A stretch of DNA of 64,000 bases, from assembly GCA_016199745.1 (NCBI GenBank), contig JACQFZ010000071.1, positions 147,012-211,011 of the forward strand, read 5' to 3'. This document shows, piece after piece, positions 26,068-41,245 of this stretch; the first letter of the stretch is position 1; every line of letters starts with the position of its first letter. Under the pieces are notes generated by a model, which saw nothing but the letters and a program-made list of their open reading frames with translations, was not told the DNA's origin and searched no databases. The position numbers and the translations under genes are program-made. Origin of the DNA: Gammaproteobacteria bacterium. Lineage in GTDB: Bacteria > Pseudomonadota > Gammaproteobacteria > Acidiferrobacterales > Sulfurifustaceae.

Positions 26068-28419
26068 ATGCGTGAATGGGTCGTAGATTTTGCAACATTG
26101 GGCATGGGCGATGTAGCGCGCGTCGGCGGCAAAAACGCCTCGCTCGGCGAAATGATCCACCATCTAACGTCGCTCGGCGTACGCGTACCCGGCGGCTTCG
26201 CCACGACCGCCGACGCGTTCCGCGCCTTTATCGATCAGAACCGGCTAACCCAGCGCATCAGCGAACGCTTGAAAACGCTCAACGTCGACGACCTGCCGGC
26301 ATTGACTGCCGCCGGCCGCGAGATCCGCGATTGGGTGTTGGCGGCGACACTGCCGAAACAATTGGAACAAGCGCTCGCCGACGGTTATCGGCAAATGGGC
26401 GACAACGCTTCGGTGGCCGTGCGCTCCTCGGCAACTGCTGAAGATTTGCCGGAAGCGTCGTTTGCCGGCCAACAAGAAACCTACCTCAACGTCAAAGGCC
26501 TGCCGAACGTGCTGTTGGCCGTCAAACAAGTGTTCGCGTCGTTGTTCAACGACCGGGCGATTTCTTATCGCGTGCACCAAGGCTTCGAGCACGACTTGGT
26601 GGCGCTGTCCGCCGGCATTCAACGCATGTGCCGCAGCGACCTCGGCGCCAGCGGCGTGATGTTCACGCTCGACACCGAGTCCGGCTTCCGCGACGTCGTA
26701 TTCGTCACCGCTTCTTATGGTCTCGGCGAAACGGTCGTTCAAGGCGCGGTGAATCCCGATGAATTTTACGTTCACAAACCGACGCTGGCGGCGGCGCGCC
26801 ACGCCATCCTGAAACGCACGCGCGGCAGCAAAGCCATCAAAATGATTTATGGCGCCGCCGGCGGCAAAGCCGTGGAAACGGTGCCGGTACCGGTCAATGA
26901 GCAACGGCAATTCTGCTTAACCGATGGCGAAGTCGAAGACTTGGCGCGGCAAGCGCTCATTATCGAGAAGCACTACCGCCGGCCGATGGACATCGAATGG
27001 GGCAAGGACGGCACTGACGGCAAGTTGTACATCCTGCAAGCGCGTCCGGAGACAGTGAAGAGCCGCGCCGGCAACGATATGCTGCAGCGCTTCCATATGA
27101 AGCAACGCGGCGAAATCTTGGCCACCGGCCGCTCGATCGGCGCCCGCATCGGCGCCGGCCGGGCGCGCGTCATCGAGCACACCTCCGAGCTCGACAAGGT
27201 GCAGCCCGGCGACGTACTGATCACCGACATGACCGATCCCGATTGGGAACCGGTGATGAAACGGGCCGCCGCCATCGTTACCAATCGCGGCGGTCGCACC
27301 TGCCACGCAGCGATCATCGCCCGTGAGCTCGGCATTCCGGCAATCGTCGGCTGCGGCGATGCCACCGACAAAATTCCGGACGGCAAACCGGTGACGGTCT
27401 CGTGCGCCGAAGGCGAAACCGGCTTCATCTACAACGGCAAGCTCGACTTCGAAATACGCGAAGTCAGTCTGGAAAAAATGCCGCCGATTCCGGTGAAGAT
27501 CATGATGAACGTCGGCAACCCGGAACGCGCGTTCGACTTTCAGTGGCTACCGAACGCCGGCATCGGCCTCGCTCGACTCGAGTTCATTATCAATCGCATG
27601 ATCGGCATTCATCCGAAGGCGTTGCTGCAACTCGCCGATCAACCGGCCGACGTCAAACGTAAAATCGACGAACGCATCGCCGGCTATGGCGACCCGGTGC
27701 GCTTCTACGTGGAAAAGTTGGCCGAGGGTATCGCGACACTGGCGGCAGCATTCCATCCGAAGCCGGTGATCGTGCGTCTGTCCGACTTCAAGTCGAACGA
27801 ATATGCCAACATGATCGGCGGCGAGCGCTACGAGCCGAAGGAAGAAAATCCGATGCTCGGCTTTCGCGGCGCCGCGCGTTACGTTGCCAACACCTTCCGC
27901 GACTGCTTCGATCTCGAATGCCGAGCGCTGCGCAAAGTGCGCGACGACATGGGCCTGACCAACGTCGAGATCATGGTGCCGTTCGTGCGCACCGTACCGC
28001 AGGCGCGCGAAGTGGTCGAAATATTGGCGGAAAATGGCTTAAAACGTGGGGTCAACGGCCTGCGTCTCATCATGATGTGCGAGCTGCCGTCGAATGCATT
28101 ATTGGCCGAGCAATTCCTGGAACACTTCGACGGCTTCTCGATCGGCTCGAACGATTTAACGCAATTGACGCTTGGCCTCGACCGCGATTCCGGTTTGATC
28201 GCATCGCTGTTCGATGAACGCGATCCCGCGGTGAAAGCATTACTGCACATGGCTATCCAAGCATGTCGCAAGGCCGGCAAATACGTCGGCATCTGCGGCC
28301 AAGGACCGTCGGATCATCCAGACTTGGCGCAGTGGCTGGTACAGGAAGGGATCAGCAGCGTGTCGCTCAACCCGGATACCGTGGTCAAGACTTGGTTGTA
28401 TATCGCCGGTCAACGGTAA
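26068..28419 (+). CDS. ppsA: Phosphoenolpyruvate synthase
   Basis: The 783-residue enzyme makes PEP from pyruvate and ATP for gluconeogenesis. The N-terminal ATP-grasp domain contains [11 protein letters not shown] and [20 protein letters not shown]. The swivelling phosphohistidine domain has [15 protein letters not shown] near residue 420, and the C-terminal PEP-binding domain ends with [17 protein letters not shown] and [10 protein letters not shown]. Length matches E. coli PpsA (792). GGAGGT lies upstream of the ATG. Activity should be set by PpsR. Confidence 0.98.
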   Translation: MREWVVDFATLGMGDVARVGGKNASLGEMIHHLTSLGVRVPGGFATTADAFRAFIDQNRLTQRISERLKTLNVDDLPALTAAGREIRDWVLAATLPKQLEQALADGYRQMGDNASVAVRSSATAEDLPEASFAGQQETYLNVKGLPNVLLAVKQVFASLFNDRAISYRVHQGFEHDLVALSAGIQRMCRSDLGASGVMFTLDTESGFRDVVFVTASYGLGETVVQGAVNPDEFYVHKPTLAAARHAILKRTRGSKAIKMIYGAAGGKAVETVPVPVNEQRQFCLTDGEVEDLARQALIIEKHYRRPMDIEWGKDGTDGKLYILQARPETVKSRAGNDMLQRFHMKQRGEILATGRSIGARIGAGRARVIEHTSELDKVQPGDVLITDMTDPDWEPVMKRAAAIVTNRGGRTCHAAIIARELGIPAIVGCGDATDKIPDGKPVTVSCAEGETGFIYNGKLDFEIREVSLEKMPPIPVKIMMNVGNPERAFDFQWLPNAGIGLARLEFIINRMIGIHPKALLQLADQPADVKRKIDERIAGYGDPVRFYVEKLAEGIATLAAAFHPKPVIVRLSDFKSNEYANMIGGERYEPKEENPMLGFRGAARYVANTFRDCFDLECRALRKVRDDMGLTNVEIMVPFVRTVPQAREVVEILAENGLKRGVNGLRLIMMCELPSNALLAEQFLEHFDGFSIGSNDLTQLTLGLDRDSGLIASLFDERDPAVKALLHMAIQACRKAGKYVGICGQGPSDHPDLAQWLVQEGISSVSLNPDTVVKTWLYIAGQR

Positions 28420-28425
28420 CCCAAC

Positions 28426-28459
28426 GTCGGGTGCACGCTGTGTACCGTGTGCACCCGAC
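28426..28459 (+). repeat. Hairpin after ppsA
   Basis: GTCGGGTGCAC (28426-28436) pairs perfectly with GTGCACCCGAC (28449-28459) around a 12-nt loop. It begins 6 bp after the ppsA stop and lacks a T-run. It shares the GGGTGCAC/GTGCACCC core with the hairpin at 16731-16755. Confidence 0.7.
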
Positions 28460-28571
28460 TACGCGACATTCACCGCCTTTCTACATTCCATCGCATTGCA
28501 AAAAAATCCTTTCATAGAATTTTCGAGCATTACTCCGACGAACGTAAGTAACTAGTCTCATTAATGGTTTA

Positions 28572-28602
28572 ATCGATAGTGACGTTTTACGTCACTATCG
28601 AT
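28572..28602. repeat. 14-bp perfect inverted repeat upstream of the SirB1-type gene
   Basis: ATCGATAGTGACGT (28572-28585) and ACGTCACTATCGAT (28589-28602) are separated by TTT. It lies 29 bp upstream of an extended -10 box, so it may be an operator or the end of the ppsA transcript. Confidence 0.6.
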
Positions 28603-28630
28603 CAACAGTGACAGTTGCGCGAAGCGGCTT

Positions 28631-28639
28631 TGCTATAGT
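28631..28639 (+). promoter_or_regulatory. Extended -10 promoter of the SirB1-type gene
   Basis: TG-C-TATAGT at 28631-28639. The predicted transcription start (about 28646) falls 2 bp before the ATG at 28648, so the mRNA may be leaderless unless the internal ATG 28714, preceded by AGAGGAAG, is used. Confidence 0.55.
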
Positions 28640-28647
28640 TAGTTTTA

Positions 28648-29499
28648 ATGATGACGCAGCCACACTCCTCGATCGAACGCCTCAAGGCGGTGTTGCAACG
28701 ACCAGAGGAAGACATGAACCTGGCCGAGGCAGCGCTGCTCGTTGCGAGCGACGAGTATCCCAACCTCGATATCGACACCTACCTGCAACGGCTCGATGAG
28801 CTGGCGGCGACCATACGTGCGCGCCTGCCGGAACCGGCCGGCTTCGAGGAAACGCTGGTGGCGCTCAACGATTTCCTATTCGAAGAGCAAGGCTTCACCG
28901 GCAATACCGACGATTACTACGACCCACGCAACAGCTTCTTGAACGAGGTGCTCGACCGTAAGCTCGGCATCCCGATCACCCTGTCGATCCTTTATATAGA
29001 AATCGGCAGCCGCCTCGGGCTGACCCTCGAAGGCGTCTCGTTCCCTGGGCATTTCTTAGTCAAATCGGCCACCACCGAAGGCGATATCGTGCTCGATCCG
29101 TTTTCCGGCGGAATGGCGTTGAGCGAAGAAGACCTTCTCGAGCGCCTGCGCCAACGCTTCGGCGATGCCAATGCGCCGCAAGCACCGCTGGCACCGCTGC
29201 TGCAAACCGCCGGCAAGAAAGAAATTCTGCTGCGCATGTTGCGTAACCTGAAGGCGATCTACCTGCACAACGAAGACCACACCAAAGGCTTGATGGTAAT
29301 CGACCGCATACTGCTGATCCGGCCGGATTTGGCGGAAGAGCTGCTTGAGCGCGGCCAGTTGTACGAGAAGCTCGAATGCTTCCGGCCGGCGCTCGATGAC
29401 CTGCGGCGTTACTTGATATTGAACCCGACGACGCCTGATGCCGGCGACCTGCGGCTGCGCATTATCGATCTCGAACGCATGGCATCGCGTATTAACTGA
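28648..29499 (+). CDS. SirB1-family transglutaminase-like/TPR protein
   Basis: The 283-residue protein has the SirB1 N-terminus MNLAEAALLVASDEYPNLD (from residue 23). The transglutaminase-like core has DPRNSFLNEVLDRKLGIPITLSILY, GVSFPGHFLVK and LDPFSGG. A C-terminal pair of TPR-like helices follows (RPDLAEELLERGQLYEKL). Relatives lie near hemK/prfA in other species; function is unknown. Both ATG 28648 and 28651 would include the conserved N-terminal helix. Confidence 0.87.
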   Translation: MMTQPHSSIERLKAVLQRPEEDMNLAEAALLVASDEYPNLDIDTYLQRLDELAATIRARLPEPAGFEETLVALNDFLFEEQGFTGNTDDYYDPRNSFLNEVLDRKLGIPITLSILYIEIGSRLGLTLEGVSFPGHFLVKSATTEGDIVLDPFSGGMALSEEDLLERLRQRFGDANAPQAPLAPLLQTAGKKEILLRMLRNLKAIYLHNEDHTKGLMVIDRILLIRPDLAEELLERGQLYEKLECFRPALDDLRRYLILNPTTPDAGDLRLRIIDLERMASRIN

Positions 29500-29524
29500 C
29501 TTTTACTTCAATAAGGAAACCACC

Positions 29525-29833
29525 ATGTCGGAAAAAACCCCGGCGACGACTGCGGGTAACGACAGCGCCTGGCTCCTCTACATTCTTGAGTGCAGCGATG
29601 GCTCGTTGTATACCGGTATCACCAACGATATTGAACGGCGTGTGCGTGAGCACAACGAAGGCACCGGTGCGCGCTACACACGCAGTCGACGACCGGTGAA
29701 ATTGCGTTATCAAGAGCCGTGCGAAAGCCGCTCGGCGGCACTGATCCGCGAATGCGCTATACGTTTAATGTCGCCGAAAGAAAAGCGCGCGCTGATTGCC
29801 CGCTACGTACAAGCAAACACCGGCAGCACCTGA
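29525..29833 (+). CDS. GIY-YIG domain protein (YhbQ/UPF0213 type)
   Basis: From ATG 29525, preceded by AAGGAAAC, the protein has 102 residues. It is a single GIY-YIG domain: LLYILECSDGSLYTGITND contains the two-strand motif, and RRVREHNEGTGARYTRSRRP the catalytic Arg region. SAALIRECAIRLMSPKEKRALI completes the fold. Small proteins of this type are thought to be nucleases or DNA-repair factors. An upstream in-frame start overlapping the previous gene is less likely. Confidence 0.9.
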   Translation: MSEKTPATTAGNDSAWLLYILECSDGSLYTGITNDIERRVREHNEGTGARYTRSRRPVKLRYQEPCESRSAALIRECAIRLMSPKEKRALIARYVQANTGST

Positions 29834-29981
29834 GTCGCGCGGATAAATCCCGCGCGTAGAGTGTTAGTTATTGCTGCTGTCTCATCCTCGCAGCACGCGC
29901 GGAATATTGATAGAGTGCCCTCCGTTGTGCGCGGCAACCGTCGGCGCCGACAAAACGGAACGCGACGTTGCGAACTACGCA

Positions 29982-31574
29982 ATGAGTGACCGCCTCATAG
30001 AAGTGAATACACCAGACTCCACGCTGAGCACGTCCCCGCCCGCCCGCGACACCAAACAGTCGCTGTCGGTCGATGAAACGCGTGCACACACCGGTGCCGC
30101 CGATTTGCGCTCAATCATGGAAGCTATGCCGGCCGCCGTCATCATTGCCGACGATGTCGATTGCCGGCAGCTACGCGCTAACGCCGCCGGCGAAGAATTA
30201 CTGCAAGCATTAGCGCAGACCGTCGCCGGCGATGAACACGATTTCCTGCCGAGCGAATTACTGCACTTGCAGCGCGCCGCCGCTGGCGACGAAATTCGCA
30301 ATTGGGAAATCCAAGTGAAGATGGGTGAACAGATTCGCTACTTCCTTGGTAATACCTTACCGCAGCGCAGCGAGCGTGGTGCAACCTGCGGCGCCGTTGC
30401 TGCGCTCGTCGATATCACCGACCGTATCCGTGCTGAACACGCGCTCAAAGAAGCCGACCGTCGCAAAGACAAACTCCTCAGCATCGTCGCCCATGAGTTG
30501 CGCAATCCAATTACGCCGATCAAGACCGCGCTCGACATCATTCAGCACAGCCTCAACGATCTCGGCCGACGCGAGTGGGCGCTGCAAGTCATCGACCGGC
30601 AACTGTTGCAGCTGACGCGCATCGTCGACGACCTGCTAGAGCTGAGCCGCATCGTTAACGGCAAGATCGCGTTGAAGCGCGAGATGACGAGCCTGCGCAC
30701 TGTTGTGTCGCAAGCGATCGAAACCGTACGGCCGCTGATCAGCGCCAACCGCCACGGCTTGCGTGTCGACTTGCCGTTAACCGAAGTTCGACTGTACGTC
30801 GATCCGGTGCGACTGGGACGTGCCATCGCCAACTTGCTGGCGAACGCTGCCAAATTCACCGCGCCCGGCGGCACCCTCGCCGTGGTTGGCCTGTTCAAGG
30901 AAGATACCGTCGAGATTCGCGTCGAAGACAACGGCCAGGGCATCGATCAGGAAGTGTTGCCACGCGTGTTCGACCTATTCGCCCACAGCGGCAGCGAGAT
31001 GGCCGACAATCAGGGCGGGCTCGGTATCGGCCTTGCGATCGTCCGCCGCATCGTCGATCTGCACGGCGGCACTATCAGCGCCCATAGCGACGGTCGCGAT
31101 CGCGGTAGCAAGTTCTTTATCCGCTTGCCGGTCGCTACTGCCGAACCGACCCAGCAGAAGAACCAACCCGACAGAGCTTGGCACGCGCCGCTGGAAGCAC
31201 GGCGCGTACTCATCGTCGACGACAACCGCGATCTCACCGATAGCATGGCTGAGTTATTGCGCTTGAGCGGCCATGAAGTCGGCCGGCACTACGAAGGTGA
31301 CGGCGTGATCGAAAAGGCGTTGGCGTTCAAGGCGAACGTACTGCTCATCGACTTAGGCCTACCCGGCAAGACCGGTTTCGAAATCGCCCGGCTCGTGCGC
31401 CAGCACCCAGATCTGAAAAAAGTGCCCCTCATCGCCATCAGCGGCTACGGCCAACCGGAAGACATCGAACGCAGCCGTAATGCCGGCTTCGATTCGCATC
31501 TGTTGAAACCGGTCGATGCTCAACTGCTGATCCAGTTAATCGGTGCTACTACGCCCGTCGTCGGCGCGCGCTAG
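29982..31574 (+). CDS. Soluble hybrid histidine kinase (PAS-HisKA-HATPase-REC)
   Basis: From ATG 29982 the protein has 530 residues and no membrane segment. A PAS-like domain (about 40-160) leads to SIVAHELRNPITPIKTAL with the phospho-His near 170. The ATPase domain contains NLLANAAKFT, VEDNGQGID and GGLGIGLAIVRR. A C-terminal receiver has VLIVDDNRDLTD, LLIDLGLPGKTG and LLKPVDA. No DNA-binding or other output domain is present, so signalling passes to a separate partner. It is the first of three hybrid kinases read in the same direction. The start has no Shine-Dalgarno and is uncertain. Confidence 0.88.
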   Translation: MSDRLIEVNTPDSTLSTSPPARDTKQSLSVDETRAHTGAADLRSIMEAMPAAVIIADDVDCRQLRANAAGEELLQALAQTVAGDEHDFLPSELLHLQRAAAGDEIRNWEIQVKMGEQIRYFLGNTLPQRSERGATCGAVAALVDITDRIRAEHALKEADRRKDKLLSIVAHELRNPITPIKTALDIIQHSLNDLGRREWALQVIDRQLLQLTRIVDDLLELSRIVNGKIALKREMTSLRTVVSQAIETVRPLISANRHGLRVDLPLTEVRLYVDPVRLGRAIANLLANAAKFTAPGGTLAVVGLFKEDTVEIRVEDNGQGIDQEVLPRVFDLFAHSGSEMADNQGGLGIGLAIVRRIVDLHGGTISAHSDGRDRGSKFFIRLPVATAEPTQQKNQPDRAWHAPLEARRVLIVDDNRDLTDSMAELLRLSGHEVGRHYEGDGVIEKALAFKANVLLIDLGLPGKTGFEIARLVRQHPDLKKVPLIAISGYGQPEDIERSRNAGFDSHLLKPVDAQLLIQLIGATTPVVGAR

Positions 31575-31690
31575 CGCACCAGCTACATTAGGCACATATA
31601 TAGCGAGGTATTTGATTCGCACGTTGTGGTTACCCCACTCGCGGGTTAACTTTAGCTATGCCCCCTCAACCTCCAGAGGAAGGATCTTCT

Positions 31691-37969
<6,279 letters not shown>

Positions 37970-37995
37970 GGATGATCGTGCGGCAAAACCCTGCG

Positions 37996-38093
37996 TTCCC
38001 CTCCCCCCTTGCGGGGGAGGGGAAGGGGGAGAGGGGTGACCATACTAAGCCCCCGCTCTCCTGTCCTCTCCCCCGCAAGGGGGGAGAGGGACG
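37996..38093. repeat. REP/BIME-like palindromic element between two kinase genes
   Basis: Two hairpins face each other: TTCCCCTCCCCC with GGGGGAGGGGAA (37996-38024), and CCTCTCCCC with its partner to about 38090. The two halves are near-perfect inverted copies of each other over about 28 bp. The core GGGGAGAGGGGTGA is shared with the element at 61231-61313. Confidence 0.75.
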
Positions 38094-38125
38094 TTCTACT
38101 TCGGAGCCGAGGCAAGTCGGACCCC

Positions 38126-39832
38126 ATGACTGAAGACAAAATTAATATCCTGCTGGTCGATGACCAGCCGTCGCGCCTACTCACCTACGAGGCGATTCTG
38201 GCCACACTCGGACAAAATCTGGTTAAGGCGCAATCCGGCACCGAAGCGCTGCTGCGATTGATGGAGACCGAATTCGCGGCGATCTTGCTCGACGTCAGTA
38301 TGCCGGGTATGGACGGCTTCGAAACCGCCGCCATCATTCACCAACATCCGCGTTTCGAACGCACACCGATCATCTTCGTCACCGGCGTGCATGTTACCGA
38401 CCCCGATCGATTACGCGGCTATCAAATGGGCGCGGTCGATTATGTTTATGTGCCGGTGATCCCGGAGATCCTGCGCGGCAAAGTACAGGTGCTGGTGCAG
38501 TTGTACCGGCAACAACACGAGCTTAAGCGACTCAATACGAGTCTCGCCGTCGCCAATGAAGAGTTGGCGGAAGCGCATCAGGCACTGAAGGCGGAAAATA
38601 CCCGTGAGCTGTATAAGCTCAATAGCAATCTCGAGCTCGCCAATATCGAGCTGAAGGCCGAAATCGCCGAGCGCAAACGCGCGCAAGAGGCACTGCAGGC
38701 GGCAGCGCAGCGTAAAGACGAATTCCTGGCGATCCTGGCGCACGAGTTACGTAATCCGCTGTCGGCGATCCACAACGGCGTACAGCTCATGTACGTGCGC
38801 CCGATCGACGACCCGCAGTTGCTGTGGGCACGCGATTCGCTCGGCCATCAAGTAAAACATCTGAAACGCTTGATCGACGACCTGCTCGATGTCTCGCGCC
38901 TCTCCAGCGGCCGCGTGAAGCTGCAACGCGAAGACCTCGACCTGGCGCTGATCGTCGAGCGCGCCGTCGAGATGAGCCGGCCGATGATCGAGGCACGTCG
39001 TCACACGTTAACCATCAATCCGTCAGCCACGCCGATTTACGTCAATGGCGACCTCGTGCGACTGACACAGGTGCTCGACAACCTCATTAGCAACGCCGCC
39101 AAATACACCAACGAAGGCGGCGCCATCACGATTAGCGTCGGTGTGGATACTAACGCACAGGCGATGGTTTCCGTCCGCGATACCGGTCAAGGTATCCCGC
39201 CGGCCATGTTAGAGCGCGTCTTCGAACTGTTCACCCAAGCGACCGCCTCGCTCGATCGTAGCCAAGGCGGTCTTGGCATCGGCTTGGCGCTGGCGCGCGG
39301 CCTAGTCAACTCACACGGCGGCACCGTGCGTGCCGTCAGCGAAGGCAGCGGCCTAGGTTCCGAGTTCATCGTCTGCTTACCGTGCGTAACCCCGATCGTG
39401 GAAACACCGGCGGAGCCGGAAAGCAACGGCATAGCCCACACCTTGGAGCAAATGCGGGTGCTGATCGTCGACGACAATGTCGATTCGGCCCAAGGTCTCG
39501 GCATGTGGCTCGAAACCGTTGGCCACAAAGTGCGGCTGGCACATACCGGCGATGAAGGTTTTAAAGCCGCGTTGGAATTCCACCCGGATGCGGTGTTGCT
39601 CGATATCGGCCTACCGGGATTGAACGGTTATGAGCTGGCGAAACGCCTGCGCAAGTATCCGCAACTCAGCGACGTGCCGCTGATCGCCGTCACTGGCTTT
39701 AGCGGCGAAGCCGACCGTCATCAAGCGACAGCAGCCGGCTTCGATCATTATCTGGTCAAGCCGATCGACTACGATACGTTGCTGCGGGCGCTAGCCCAAC
39801 CTACAGCCACGGTGGCCGCGGGAAGTTACTGA
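38126..39832 (+). CDS. REC-HisKA-HATPase-REC hybrid histidine kinase
   Basis: The 568-residue protein starts at ATG 38126; a longer frame runs back into the palindromic repeat and is rejected. An N-terminal receiver (about 6-120) has ILLVDDQPS and LLDVSMPGMDG, but its usual conserved Lys is replaced (YVYVPVIPEI). A long coiled coil (125-195) joins ILAHELRNPLSAIHNG with the phospho-His near 205. The ATPase domain has NLISNAAKYT, DTGQGIP and GGLGIGLAL. The C-terminal receiver (440-560) has VLIVDDNVDS and LLDIGLPGLNG. The N-terminal receiver suggests it takes phosphate from an upstream kinase, possibly the poly-HAMP protein encoded just before. Confidence 0.9.
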   Translation: MTEDKINILLVDDQPSRLLTYEAILATLGQNLVKAQSGTEALLRLMETEFAAILLDVSMPGMDGFETAAIIHQHPRFERTPIIFVTGVHVTDPDRLRGYQMGAVDYVYVPVIPEILRGKVQVLVQLYRQQHELKRLNTSLAVANEELAEAHQALKAENTRELYKLNSNLELANIELKAEIAERKRAQEALQAAAQRKDEFLAILAHELRNPLSAIHNGVQLMYVRPIDDPQLLWARDSLGHQVKHLKRLIDDLLDVSRLSSGRVKLQREDLDLALIVERAVEMSRPMIEARRHTLTINPSATPIYVNGDLVRLTQVLDNLISNAAKYTNEGGAITISVGVDTNAQAMVSVRDTGQGIPPAMLERVFELFTQATASLDRSQGGLGIGLALARGLVNSHGGTVRAVSEGSGLGSEFIVCLPCVTPIVETPAEPESNGIAHTLEQMRVLIVDDNVDSAQGLGMWLETVGHKVRLAHTGDEGFKAALEFHPDAVLLDIGLPGLNGYELAKRLRKYPQLSDVPLIAVTGFSGEADRHQATAAGFDHYLVKPIDYDTLLRALAQPTATVAAGSY

Positions 39833-39855
39833 GTCGATCATCAGGTCGTTCGTTC

Positions 39856-41235
39856 CTAGAGACACCTAGCCGCTTCTGCCGGCTCGTCCGCCAGCGCGCG
39901 CGGCACCGTTCCCCGATAACGCAACAACCAGACGAAACTGAATAGTTGCACGGCAAGCATGGTGCCGAAGGCGACGGTATATCCGGTGGGCGCGTATTCG
40001 TCGACACCGGTAGCCCAGGCATTGACGATTAGGCCGAACCCCCATTGAGCGGCGAAGGCGAAAACAAACACTAATAGATTCACCGCGGTGTTCGCGCGGC
40101 CGGCCAGGGAGGCGGGAAATTGCTGGGCGATGATCGAATAGGACAACGTGCCGGCGACACCGAAGAAACCGAAGATGATCCATAGCGGCAGAAGAATCGT
40201 CGTCGCACCCGCACCAACGGTGAGTGCCGCCTGTGCGCACAGAAATACGAAAATGCCGATCTTGAGCAACGTGAGCGGCGCGACACCGCGGCGGACCAGC
40301 CGCGACGCCATGATGCCCCAACCGAGTTGGCCGGCGAATAAAGCCGCCGCCGTGCACAGCAAATAGTCGGCGGCGATGTCACGCTCGAACCCGGCGACAT
40401 TACGCAACCAAGGACCCGCCCACAAACCTTGCACCGCCATGACGACCGCTTGCGTAATGGTGGCCGCCGGCGCGATCCGCCAGAACGCGGGGCTGCGGAA
40501 GACGCTCAACGTACCGTACAACTGCGTAGTCCATGTCGACGAATGCGGCGGACGTCGATATCGGGGCACGACAAACAAGATCAATGCGGCGACGAACAGC
40601 GACGCGCTTGCGAGCCCAAGAAACAATCCGCGCCAATTGGTGAGCTGCAGCACCGCTTCCACCGGCGCCGTCGCCGTCAACGCACCGAGACCACCGGCGG
40701 AAAGGATAGCGGCATTCACCACCGGCAATTTTTGCGGTGCGTACCACAAAGCGCAGGTGGTAAAACCGGCCATGAGGCACGCCGATACGCCTAGGCCAAT
40801 GAGCGCGCGACCCATCGCCAAGCCACCGCTGCTGTCGCTCAATGCAAATACCGTGGCGCCGGCGGCGGCGATGAGCAGCAATACCGCCTCGACGCGCTGC
40901 GGCGAATAGCGATCGAGCAAAATGCCGAGCGGGATTTGAAACGCCGCGAACGATAGGAAGTAAGCGCCGGTGAGTAACCCGAGATCGCTGGCGGACAGAC
41001 CGAGATCTTTCGTTAGATCGGGCGCGACAACAGCGTTGACCATACGAAACAAATACGACAGGAAATAACCCATGGCGAACGGTACGAGAACGCGCAGCCA
41101 TAGGAGCTTCGGTCGCGCGTAAATCGATTCAACACTTTCTCTTCCTGAAAGTGCTTCGCCCTCGCCCCGCTCTGCCCTCTTGGACTCGGGTAATTTTTTA
41201 TCGAGCGGCGAACTTGTGCTCGATGGCGGTATCAC
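39856..41235 (-). CDS. MFS transporter in the urea-cycle cluster
   Basis: From GTG 41235, with GAGGA 7 bp upstream, the protein has 459 residues. A charged N-terminal tail of about 45 residues precedes 12 predicted membrane segments. LDRYSPQRVEAVLL between TM2 and TM3 resembles the MFS signature G-x3-D-R-x-G-R-R. It starts 10 bp after the urea carboxylase stop, so the two are almost certainly cotranscribed. Candidate substrates are urea, a urea-derived compound or an amino acid; sequence does not decide. A TTG start at 41265 would overlap the upstream gene. Confidence 0.85.
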   Translation of the reverse strand: MIPPSSTSSPLDKKLPESKRAERGEGEALSGRESVESIYARPKLLWLRVLVPFAMGYFLSYLFRMVNAVVAPDLTKDLGLSASDLGLLTGAYFLSFAAFQIPLGILLDRYSPQRVEAVLLLIAAAGATVFALSDSSGGLAMGRALIGLGVSACLMAGFTTCALWYAPQKLPVVNAAILSAGGLGALTATAPVEAVLQLTNWRGLFLGLASASLFVAALILFVVPRYRRPPHSSTWTTQLYGTLSVFRSPAFWRIAPAATITQAVVMAVQGLWAGPWLRNVAGFERDIAADYLLCTAAALFAGQLGWGIMASRLVRRGVAPLTLLKIGIFVFLCAQAALTVGAGATTILLPLWIIFGFFGVAGTLSYSIIAQQFPASLAGRANTAVNLLVFVFAFAAQWGFGLIVNAWATGVDEYAPTGYTVAFGTMLAVQLFSFVWLLRYRGTVPRALADEPAEAARCL

Positions 41236-41245
41236 GTCGACATCC

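Noticed and set aside
38009..38125. Upstream start for the third hybrid kinase
   Set aside because: The extra residues are translated palindromic repeat; the receiver domain begins right after ATG 38126.
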